Positions 35,089 through 44,815 of a DNA stretch of 64,000 nt are shown in pieces. The stretch comes from Acarospora socialis (Eukaryota > Ascomycota > Lecanoromycetes > Acarosporales > Acarosporaceae). The notes under the pieces were generated by a model. The model did not search any database. It saw only the letters and a program-made list of their open reading frames with translations, and had not been told where the DNA came from. The DNA is taken from positions 806,001 to 870,000 of the forward strand of contig JAMYGW020000008.1 of assembly GCA_025617375.2 (NCBI GenBank), read 5' to 3'. Numbering within the stretch: position 1 is the stretch's first letter; each line of letters begins with the position of its first letter. The position numbers and the translations under genes were made by a program.

Positions 35089-35430
35089 TCACGATTGCCG
35101 ATGTCTCAGCTTCTGCTCCACGAGGCGATCTACAAGCACTTCAAGCTGGTCCGAATCCTGGAGCGAGCCGAAAGGTCGTGCTGCCACTGGAGACTTGCGC
35201 AGCCCCCGGTTCAGGAGGAAGGTGATGGGCCGGCCGAGGATGGAGAGGAGCGTCAGTAGGATTGAGAGGAGGGCGAGGATCGTTGCTAAGTCCATGTGGT
35301 ATGGAAAATGATGCTGAGAAATGGTGGCTGGGAGAGCGGAGGAGATGGTTTCTGCTTTCATCAGGGCGGAGAGTATCGAGATGACAAGGGCAGTTAACGT
35401 CGTTGGGGTGATGTGTGCGTGCGGAAACAT
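35089..35430 (-). CDS. Hypothetical small membrane protein, 113 aa
   Basis: An intact ORF with a true ATG at 35430 encodes two hydrophobic helices, TTLTALVISILSALMK and LATILALLSILLTLLSILG. A basic linker NRGLRKS and an amphipathic Gln/Glu-rich tail ending DRLVEQKLRHRQS follow. No known domain. Support comes mainly from paralogous remains of the same helix at 34620-34953 rather than from recognised homologues. The start could instead be the internal Met before DLATIL, because the duplicates begin there (about 68 aa). Function unknown; a membrane-anchored microprotein is a reasonable description. Confidence 0.45.
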   Translation of the reverse strand: MFPHAHITPTTLTALVISILSALMKAETISSALPATISQHHFPYHMDLATILALLSILLTLLSILGRPITFLLNRGLRKSPVAARPFGSLQDSDQLEVLVDRLVEQKLRHRQS

Positions 35431-35758
35431 GTTGAGAAGATGTATGGAGAGAGTAGGGCGAAAGGAGAGAAGGGTGTACTTCGTGAGGAAGCGAATAATA
35501 AATAAATATCTCTGTGCAGTCGGTTTCTAAAGTGGCAGTTGCGATGAAGAAGTTACTAAACCCAAACAAGAAAGCATGGAACGGAAGCTGCGACGGAAAC
35601 CCTCAGGTAAGGTTCAGGAATATTAGAGCTATAAGCGTGGTAAGAAGAAAGGAATTCTATTCCCAAAGCAGCAGTGAGTGCCGTTCTTCCTACCAAACTA
35701 CCGGATTCTTGAGATTTTACACGCCGGCATCACGACCTCCAGTACACCTTCCTGACTG
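35431..35758. other. intergenic region (small membrane protein / THR4 3' end)
   Basis: Contains the 5' flank of the small minus-strand gene and the THR4 3' flank. Nothing further seen. Confidence 0.4.
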
Positions 35759-37920
35759 TCATCGCTCCCCGCGCACTTCCATCTCAACTTCCTCTCTAAC
35801 AATCGCCCGAACACCTTCCCACCCAACGCCGCCAGGTACGGACCTGACTCTTCTTTCCTTCTCTTCCAATCCCACAAACTCCTTCGGTAGCACCTTGCTA
35901 AAGTCAAAGTTCTTTTTCTCTTTCAACGCGAGGTCTACTGCGTTGCTGAATTTAGCAGGATGCGCTGTTGACAGTGAGATGTGATAAGTTGCCGGGTTCT
36001 GCTTGATTGATCGGAAGGCGGCGGCGACGCCCACGGCAGAATGTGGGTCCAAAATGTAACCTCCATGACCGGAAGATGTGCTAGGGAAGCAGGTAGTGTA
36101 TATCTGTCGAATCGTGGCGATAGTTTCCTTGTCACTGACACGCTCGCTGGCGAATTCGTTGGTTGCTGCTTCGAGAACCTCTTTCCCGACACTGAAAGAA
36201 CCTTGCGTCTTTAGATCATTTAACCATATCTTGATGGTTTCGCCCGCTGCTTTGCGCCTTCCTTCGACCGAGCTGGACTTGTCAACCTCTGATGTTAAGA
36301 ACCAGAGTAGTCGTTCAAAGTTACTGCTAACGAGAATGTCCATTGCTGGGCTGAGCGTTTCTTTGACTCCATCAGAGTGCGCTTTTGCGCCGTCCTCGGG
36401 GATACCGCCGTTTGCCTCTTTTCCATGAACCGGCTGTTTGCTGTAGTTACCTCCTGACTTGAAGAAGCGGTCCAGAATGTCGTTTTCGTTGGTTGCGACT
36501 ATGAGTCTGTCGGCCGGAAGACCCATTCTTTTCGCAAACCAACCAGCCCTTGCATACTGAGTTAGCTGTATTTGGATAGCTTCATGCGTGTAGCAAGACA
36601 CGTATAGGTCGGACTGGAGGAGATAACTCTTACAATATATCACCGAAGTTCCCGGATGGTACCACAAACCGGATCTTCGTACCACTGACGAAGTCAGGTG
36701 AACGGATGAGTGAGAAGTATGCATGGAAGTAGTAAGTCATTTGAGCTAGAATCCGCGCCCAGTTGATGGAATTTACGGCCGCCACGTTATGTGTGTTGTT
36801 CAAATCGGAGTCCGCGAACAGCGCTTTGACGATGTCTCTGGACCACTAAGTCAACGAAGGATCTAATCAATAGTTGAAAGGGATTACTTACTGGCAATCG
36901 TCAAATGATCCTTCAACCTTTGGAGACTATCAGCATCTCCAAAGCTGAGTGTGACTAAAGATAGCGGAGGGAACATACACTAAGATTATGAACGTTCCCA
37001 TCTAGCACAGTCGTCATCTGAGCTTCTTGTATCCGGGAAACCTGTGGCAACGCTTTTAGCGGTCTCGCTCCAAGAGAAAGGCAACGTAAAATATAAATGA
37101 CCATTCGGAGACAGTTCTTGGAGATGGAAAAGACCTACCCGACCTTTGGGGTATAATATAAAGATAGAAATGTCTTTCTTGCCCCTCAATCCATAGATAG
37201 CCTTCCGGGTGTTAGATACGTGTACACGAGAGGCATTGCATGAAGGCAGACATTACCGCAGATCCCGTATCTCCGCTTGTGGCTCCAATTACCGTCAAAT
37301 GATGCCTCTCTTTGCCAACCTTGCCCTAAGTCCGCAGCAAGACTTCTTAGCTGAGCCATCCGCCGCAAGTCCATCAAAGGCGGCTTACATGATTCCTCCG
37401 AACCAAGAAATACTCGAAGAGATTCCCGAGAAACTGCAACGCAACATCTTTGAAGGCGAAAGTAGCTAAATCCATCCTCAGTCAGTTGCACAGCGGGAAG
37501 GCTCGTCTAACTCACGTCCATGAAATAGTTCAAGCAGGTAAAGGTGCTTCTTCTCATCCAGATGAACCAACGGCGTTACATCGGGATGCCGAAAGGTTGA
37601 GTAAGAGCGTTTGACGATCTCTTTCAGATCTTCCGGAGGAATTTCACTCGGCGAGATATATAATGAGAGAATCTCAAATGCTAGATCTTCGAAACTCAGA
37701 TCCCGCCAATCCGATGCCCAGGAGCTGGGTAGAGCAGGAATCTCTTCCGGGATGAAGAGCCCCCCGTCAGCGGCTAGGCCCTTTAGAACGACCTCCTCAA
37801 AGGACAGCTGCAAGTACAAGAGTCTTTTAGCAATTAGGTATACGATAGTGGACTGGGATCACAAACGCCGTATGAGCCTCCTCTCGTGCTCAGGTACTTT
37901 TGAGAGGCCTTATGCGCCAT
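35759..37920 (-). CDS. THR4: Threonine synthase, 545 aa
   Basis: PLP enzyme converting O-phosphohomoserine to threonine, the last step of threonine synthesis. Nine exons in transcript order: 37920-37867, 37807-37516, 37465-37389, 37325-37257, 37201-37139, 37041-36979, 36917-36892, 36837-36634 and 36548-35759. Introns are 50-97 nt. Joined text is continuous: MAHKASQKYLSTRGGSYGLS; FHGPTFAFKDVALQF with the PLP lysine about K121; HHLTVIGATSGDTGSAAIYG; AQMTTVLDGNVHNLSVEGSF; VVPSGNFGDILAGWFAKRMG; IVATNENDILDRFF. The first intron has an unusual donor (gtttgt) but the junction agrees with the family. Eight introns is high for this window. Length is near the family norm (about 515-550). Confidence 0.92.
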
Positions 37921-38754
37921 TTTCCCGCCGTGCCGGCCAATGGGTCTAGAACAGGAACCTATTTGCGGCGACCAAGCAAACAAAGAAAGAAGCTCGAGTT
38001 TCCCCAATTTATTCTAGATTGGCAACTTTCGGCATCTAAGTTCCGCTTAGTCACGCATGGAGCATAATCGAAATCCCCCCACCGACCAGAGCGGTAGGAT
38101 AGTACCTCTATCTCAACAATCGGACTGACTAAACTAAGTTAAGCTTACTGACCTACGAGCTTGACCTTAAAGAACGGGGTAGAGCGGAGATGCAGGCGTG
38201 AGTGGAGTTGAAGAGCTCCGCCCTCATCGGGCCTGGGTTGATCCCCGGCTCTTTACGGCTGGGCAAGGAGAGTGAGGGGGAAAGGACGATCTGAGCTGCT
38301 TTAGCCTTGCAATTGAACAGACAATAAGACCATCATAAATCCATTAGTTTTGAGGACTGGGGACGTCAGAACTTATTGTCTATATCTATCCTCGGCGAGG
38401 GAGCCCAATGAAAACAACGCATATGATCCCTATCCAACCTGCTCTTTGGCTTTATGATAGTGCGGCTGACGGTCAGGGCTGAAGCCTGACAGGACAGCTC
38501 AAGCGATACCATGCCCTAGTTGAAGTCTATGGCCTTGAAGAAGGGATGCGGTCTGAATGTCGTTTAGTTCGTCAAACCTCCCTTTTGTACCAGTGGTTGA
38601 TAATTCATTTCCATTATAAACTCTCCTTCATCTCTCTTACGTCTCTCGATCACACGCGAACATGATCTCACGTATTTCAACCCCCCCGCCTTACCACCCT
38701 CCACCACTCCAACCCCTCACAACAACCGTCAGAACCACCACCGGCACCACCGGG
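37921..38754. other. intergenic region (THR4 promoter side)
   Basis: THR4 upstream region. A short hairpin GTCAGG...CCTGAC lies near 38471-38489. No gene seen before the relic at 38755. Confidence 0.35.
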
Positions 38755-39414
38755 CCGCAACAACGTCCAAATCCGCGACTTCCACTTCAAGCCTACACTC
38801 CAATGCTCTAGCAGCCGGAAGCTGCGGCATGGACCCGTCATCAATCCATGCGGCGACAGCACCTTCGGCTCCGGCAACTTTGCCTGTGGCACCTGGGGCT
38901 GCAAAAAGAGTAGCCGCAACCACATCCTCGGCGGCGCGAAGAACGTCACCCTGACTCGCTCCTGCATCCCCTCCCAGAGCCAGCTAGCCAGCTTCAACTT
39001 CCAATACGGTCAATGGCTCCATTCTGTCATCTTACGCCTTCTGCTCCGTGCCTAACAGCCGGCTTTATCCGCTTGATGGCAGCTTTAGAACTCTGAATAG
39101 AAGGACTGATTCGGGAGGTACGGTGTGTTGGTCTAGTGTTGCGGATGCCGTCATCAGGGTAGCGGCCAATGGCTCGTAACGAGACGGATGGCTTGTCCGT
39201 GCTGCCGGCTGGGACTGTGGCCTCGACGAATGGGACGTCGGCGACGAGTTCGGCAAAGCCGTCTGGCTCGAGCAGCAGTTCTTCGACGGGTTGTGCCACG
39301 GTTTTCCATAGAATTCCATCTGCACCCTTAGCTGGTATCTTGTTACACCTCATTCTCGCCTACATCGGGAGCGTTGCTTGGGTGCTTTGCTTTAGACGCC
39401 CTAGAGAAGTCTGA
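38755..39414 (+). pseudogene. Possible relic of a secreted Ser-rich, membrane- or wall-anchored protein
   Basis: Three consecutive frame segments give compatible secreted-type text. A Cys-rich part has FGSGNFACGTWGCKKSSRNH and NVTLTRSCIPSQ. A second part reads ILSSYAFCSVPNSRLYPLDG then TVCWSSVADAV. A Ser/Thr-rich stretch (STNGTSATSSAKPSGSSSSS) follows, with a hydrophobic end LLHLILAYIGSVAWVL. Each switch of frame lacks a credible intron, so the gene looks broken in at least two places. No start with a signal peptide was found. The family is not recognised; the secreted or GPI-like nature is inference from composition. Confidence 0.35.
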
Positions 39415-39663
39415 GCGTTGCTGACGGGGCTTCTACTCACGTAAGTCCGCTGCGAGCGATAATGTTTTTAGATTTCTTAATTACCACACTGTTTTGCGGT
39501 GTTCTGGTCCCTGCTGTAGATATTCCCGGTATATTGTTGCAGTGTCTTTGCCCGTACCTTTCGATCTAAAATATTAGTTTGAGATCATGTCAAACGATAA
39601 GAATATCCACACGCACATGACAGATTGACCTATCCAACGTAACAACCCTTTCATTCTATATCC

Positions 39664-40128
39664 TCACTCGTTGTCACTCTTAACGTCGCTATTGTCATGG
39701 TCACCGTCATCAGAACCAGTGCTATCCTCGCCATCGTGATTGTAATCATGATCTCCATTAGAACTAGCATTTTCTTCGCCATTGTGATCGTCATCGTCAC
39801 CTTTATCACTTGATAGACTAAGCCCAAGTTCGCTTTGGTTGCAATTGTGGTTTCATGTTTAGGACCGAGTATCTTTTCATCGCTCTTCAGCGCTCGTTGG
39901 GACATGCTTTCCGCCTTGATCAGCTTGTGTTAGTGAAGATACACATTGCTCAAGCCTTTGATACATGCAGTTTTTTTTTCATGTTCAGGACCTAGTATGT
40001 TCTCCCAGCCCTGCAGTGCTCACTGATACATCTCTTCATCATCTCTCCACCTTCCTTAACCTTGGTAGAGGGAACTTAGATTTGCGATGACATTCAGTGT
40101 GGATGGATGCTCAGGGCCTAATATTTCC
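39664..40128 (-). pseudogene. Decayed TPR (kinesin-light-chain type) and acidic tail downstream of the C2H2 gene
   Basis: On the minus strand, just past and partly out of frame with the C2H2 stop, the text EQALQGYEEILGPEHPSTL and NVIANLSSLYQG appears, then ALQGWENILGPEH. Further on is RALKSDEKILGPKHETTIAT. These are tetratricopeptide units of kinesin-light-chain type. A different frame then gives an Asp/Asn/His/Gly-rich tail of about 45 residues ending at TGA 39664-39666. The units sit in several frames with stops between, so they are not translated as one chain. They probably are the lost 3' end of the gene at 40129-42454 or of an adjacent TPR gene. Confidence 0.5.
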
Positions 40129-42454
40129 TCATAGCCTTGCAGTGCTTGTTCCCTGTCCCTGGCGCCTTTGCTCCTCAAGTCGCTCGGCCTCCAGTTGCTC
40201 AGCCTCCAGTCGCTGACGGTGCGCTTCACGCCTCCTCTCCGACTCGATACGCTGTTGATTTTCGAACTGCTCGAGACGCAGCCGGTTGCGAATTTCACGC
40301 GCACGATCGGCGTCCGCCCTCTCCGCCTCCACCTGTCGACGTGCCCTTTCCGCTTCTGCCTCAGCGACTCTCCGTTCTCCATCCGCTCTCCAAGCAGCGA
40401 CCTCGGCATCACGTGCCTCTCGTTCGGCTCGCCGACGTTGGTCCCTTTCCCTATTGATCTCAAAAAGTACAGAACTATCACGCGATCTCGGCCGAGGCCG
40501 CACTGGTCTCTGATGTATCAGCTTCGGCAACACCGTCATCTCTTCAGCCGTCATAATCTTGCCTTCATCTATTTGAGAAATGCTTGAATTGTTACTGCTA
40601 TCTGACCTCAATCCATGGTCGAAATCCGGAGATTTTTCTTTGTCACCCGTGATTTGACCGGAAAGGATGTAATCGCTAACTTTTATAGCAACACCGTTCT
40701 GTAAAGTATCAGGAATCTCTTTCAGTGCTTCGATTGTCAAATGAGCCGCCTCGAGATTCTCCCTGTCATCCGCAATGGCAGTGGCATGATCGTGTTGTTC
40801 TTCATCGAGGCTTAGAGACTCCAGGTCCTTCATGTTGGTGACTCGGGAATCTTGAGACTGCCTGTCATTCATAACTGAGCCAGTGCTGCCTTGGTCTGAC
40901 TCATCCTCTATGCCTGTCGATCGAGGTAGTGAAAACACCGCGATATTCCATAGATGAAGGCCTATGTGTTCAGAGCTGGCAGGGGTCCTGAAACATATCG
41001 GACATTGTCGGCTGTTTTGAAGGGACGGGTTGAGGTGCCACGCATGTTGTACTTCCCGGTGCGCCTGGAACCCAGTCCGAAATGGATACTCATTCGTACG
41101 GCGCTCTGGAGGACATTGCACGGCTTCATGTGCTTGCGCCTCATGCGCAACCCACTGCTTGAAACTGTCGTACTGCTGGTCCGCTTCCTTACAGTTGCTG
41201 TAGGTACAGATATAGGGTCTGAGATCCCTCTGCACATGGGTCCTGCATAAAAGCCATCAACTTTCATTGTTGCACTAAGACGTTCCTCAACTTACTTCCA
41301 AGCTTGTTTCTCCGCCGTTCGTCGGGAGCACAGCACATCGCAATATGGACATTGAAATTCTTTCTTCTCGCGAAGCTTCTTGGGAAATTGAGGAACAGGC
41401 AACTCCGCATCTGGCTCTTGTGAGAGTTTGGCGAATGTCGATGTCGAGAATATAGATGTACTGTCATCCAAAGCAATCTTATTCTGGTCTAACCATGTTG
41501 CTGTTGAAGGCTGAGACGGGGCTATCAATTCAAGCCTCTGTGCCGGCTTCTCTACTTTCTGAAGCTTAATCTTATGCCTTCTCCATTGCCTGAACTGTTG
41601 TCTCCGGCGCGTGTTCGCCTTGGCTAATCTTTGGGCAAGAAAGTGGTTTGCGACCTCGTCAGGAGTGAGCTTGGGGCGGTAGTGCCTGAAAACTTCCTCG
41701 ACGTGGTTCCGATCGTAGTCAGCAAACCTATCGATGAGATCCACTCCGGTATCCTGATCTATCTCACGAAAGTTCTGGGCTTTGGTGAAACCTATGCGTG
41801 TAGCAGGGTTGCGGACCTTGAAAGACAGTCTGTAAAGCCTATCAATAACTTGTCCTATATTTTCTATTACGAGCCCAACAAGTGGCTGAGCTTGGTAGCT
41901 CTCGAAAGACTCCTCAACTTCGCTGTCTTCATCACTGCTACAATCATTCCTGGAATCGTTGACATGTTTTGAACTTGTTGGAGTCACACTGTCATGGTCG
42001 CTCTCGTCGAGAGCAGTTGGGAACTGCCTCTGTGATGCCTCTGACTGAAGAGGCTCGTCGTTCAGTGAATCTTTGACTGTTACACTTTCAGCAAAAGTCC
42101 TAATTACTTACGTATAGCCTCCAGATTTCCCCAACATCGGTACAAACACGGGTTATGGGACTCAATGTACTCACTTAACTTGAGATACTTCTCCAGGTCT
42201 CGCAGTAGCTTGTAGGCAAAGCTGAACACAGATGGCGCGTCTCGAAAGCGGTAATCGAGCGAGCTGTGTCCAAGTTGGTAGAGCCCAAGATTCACAGCCC
42301 AAAGTTCGAACCGCTGTGATTCGTTCTCTAGGTTTGAATCAGAAATGGCTCGCGTGTTGCTGTCTTCCAGAGCCTTAAAGGTGTGATGGATTCGTCGACC
42401 AATTGTTGCCAGTGGTTCGTCGTGCACCTGAGCCATCGTCGAGTATACGAGCAT
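40129..42454 (-). CDS. acuF-like C2H2 zinc-finger protein with C-terminal coiled coil, 733 aa
   Basis: Fungal-specific protein of the group often labelled 'oxidoreductase acuF-like C2H2'; it has no oxidoreductase features. Exons in transcript order are 42454-42171, 42099-41296 and 41242-40129. Intron 42100-42170 uses donor gtacat (a gtgagt 7 nt earlier would shift the frame); intron 41243-41295 is gtaagt...cag. N-terminal helical region: ELWAVNLGLYQLGHSSLDYR. Then VIDRLYRLSFKVRNPATR and DRNHVEEVFRHYRPKLTPDE. Zinc fingers: CPYCDVLCSRRTAEKQAWKT...YICTYSNC and CPICFRTPASSEHIGLHLW. The last about 100 residues form an Arg/Glu/Ala coiled coil. The stop lies in TPR-like DNA read in another frame. 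ATG 42436 is an alternative start. It is divergent from the DUF7580-like gene. Confidence 0.72.
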
Positions 42455-42943
42455 AGAAACCACCCCAGAAGCTGAGATGGGGCCCTCTATGCTACTGAAT
42501 CACATCGTGAGTAATTACTTACGTGCTGGACCTTGTTGCTCACAGCGGAATCTCCGGTCCTCCGCCTGCGGCTGTGGAAGAGATGTGGCTGCTCGAAAGT
42601 CCTGGGGAATGAGGCTCAAGTCACGTAGGGTCTCTGAGCAACGACTTCCGTTCATTTCGAGTTTGGTGACGTCTTCAACAGTACAATATAGATGGGCTTG
42701 AGAGAGCGGAGCATCGTCTGCCTAAGCCCATGATGTCAGGCTCCGGAGATTCTTGCGCCTGAGAACTGTACCCAGCCTGCGATGTGTCCAATAGAATCGT
42801 CCCCCAACCCCTCCCATGCAATCCCTGGTTAGTAGAACCACAGCCTTATCCATGGGAGCTGAATATGTTCGCCGTAGTGGTTTCATCTCGTTACTTCGTG
42901 CAATGCATTATTCTCTTGCGAGCCTTGGAATTCTGTCGACAAT
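42455..42943. promoter_or_regulatory. 489-bp divergent intergenic region (C2H2 / DUF7580-like)
   Basis: The only space between two divergently transcribed fungal accessory genes, so it must hold both promoters. No known operator was recognised. Confidence 0.45.
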
Positions 42944-44815
42944 ATGAGTGGCTTTGAGGTTGCAAGTGTAATACTCGGAGCTATACCTATCATGATCGCA
43001 GCGCTCGACTCTTACGCAAAGACACGCGAGACATGGCGCCGCTTCAGTCAAAAGGCCCTGTATATCGATCGTTTGATACAGGCTTTGGAAGAGCAGAAAG
43101 TGTTAATTGAGACCGACCTCAACTTATTATTGAGGGCAGTAGGCTTTGAAAATGAAGACGTTGTTGCTATGGGTAGTGACAGCTGCCATGACTGTCTTCG
43201 CGACTCAGAGGTTGCAACGGAAATAGAACAATACTTGGGGCATAGCTATCGGCCATATTATAAAGCCTTGAGCCGCTGTGAGATCGCCTTGAAAGAGATC
43301 GCTCGAAAGATAGGAGGTCTCGTACCAAGTTCTCAAGTAAGTATATTTGATAAGATGCGCGCAGGACAGTGGCTGATCATTTTAGGGGAAAGAGACTGAT
43401 CCAGGATCTTTAGCAGAATTGATCAAAGCCAATCTCAACCCCGACGGAAAAGTGGATCTGCGAAGGAGGATCAAATTCAGCCTCCAGAAGGATGAGTTGG
43501 ACCAGAGAATATCAGAGCTTGACAATTCTACGAAGATGCTTGGTCGACTCCGACTCTCTGGTGCTTTGATGCATGAGGAGAACGTTAAGTCGTCCTCCAG
43601 GACAATCACCAAGCTTGCGGCCTTCCTCCATAAGATCCAGGGACACGCAGCCTCGCTCCACTCAGCGATCTCCTCGAATTGGGCGGTCGGATGCCATACC
43701 GAGCACCGGACCAATCTATATCTTGAGAACTGTTCAGCACCCTTGACGAGGGAGAAGCCGCAAGTCACATTCAAGCTAGACGTCGGCTTCACCAGGCAAC
43801 CAACGGATTCTAGCATTCTCTGGCACAAGGCACAGATTGACCTGCTCGAGCTTCAAGGGCTAGAAGACTTCAGTAACAGGTGTGTAACTACTATTTACAT
43901 GATATCTTAGGTAACTAGCACTAACTCTAGACAAGAGCAATACAACCTACTTCCTTGCAAAGGGCTAGGGTCACTATAAACCTGCCATCAGCTCCTGTGA
44001 CCGACCAGGTCCAAAACATCTGTTCGTGCATAATTCGGGCTGCGGAGGACGACAGACCGTTGAAACTGTATCTTTCAGATCAAGGAACCCTTCGCTCATG
44101 CCACGTTGCTCTCAGTGAAGCTACCGTGCCAGGATATGCGAATCCGGCTATGAGTTCTGTCACATTAGAGCAGATCCTTTGCGAAGCGTCCGATCTCCGG
44201 AATCTCTCGAAGCGATGGAGCCTACATCAGCGCATGGTCTTAGCATATAGACTGGCGTCATCCCTCTTGCAGTACCATTCAACACCATGGTTAGCACAAT
44301 CATGGTCGAAGAACCAGATTTGTTTCCTTCGCTCCGGATCCTCACATCCAACGCCTAATGCAGCCACTGCTTTTGAGCCCGACCATCCGTTCGTCAGTCA
44401 CGTATTCTCTAACTCTTCAGGAGGGCCACCAACTCGACCGCCAAGTCCGAAGCAATCGTTGCTCAGCCTAGGCATCTTGTTGATGGAGATATGGCATGAG
44501 ACAACGTTCGAAACGTACGCCGCCGCGGAGGGTCTGACGGTTGATGGCACCCATGGCTCGCAATATAATGCCGCATCGAAGTGGTTGAATGATACCGCTG
44601 ATGATATTTCGGATCACTACTTGGACGCTGTGTGCCGGTGCATTGAAGGTACATTCGCAAGTAGTCCTCCGATGCTGGATTGGAATGACCTGCAGTTTAG
44701 GAAGTCGGTCTGTGAGGGCGTTGTGAAGCCATTATGGGAGAATTGTTCGAGCACGGTCAGACAGAGGCAAAGATGTGCTCGCCTTCCAAATCTCCAAAGA
44801 GTCATCGACTCTTAG
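42944..44815 (+). CDS. DUF7580-like fungal protein, 591 aa
   Basis: Exons are 42944-43336, 43386-43883 and 43931-44815; introns are 49 and 47 nt, all phase 0. The second intron could instead use gtgtgt at 43880, but only the gtaact donor keeps frame. N-terminus: MSGFEVASVILGAIPIMIAA, a hydrophobic stretch seen in several fungal signalling and incompatibility families. The middle is helical. The C-terminal part has RARVTINLPSAPVTDQVQNI, a kinase-like helical lobe (LASSLLQYHSTPWLAQSW, LLSLGILLMEIWHETTFETY) and ends WENCSSTVRQ. That lobe lacks the catalytic HRD and DFG motifs, so it may be a pseudokinase. This matches the pattern I know as DUF7580. Function is unknown. Confidence 0.65.

Noticed and set aside
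43337-43385. Possible frameshift in the DUF7580-like gene
   Set aside because: Explained by a clean 49-nt GT-AG intron that restores the frame.
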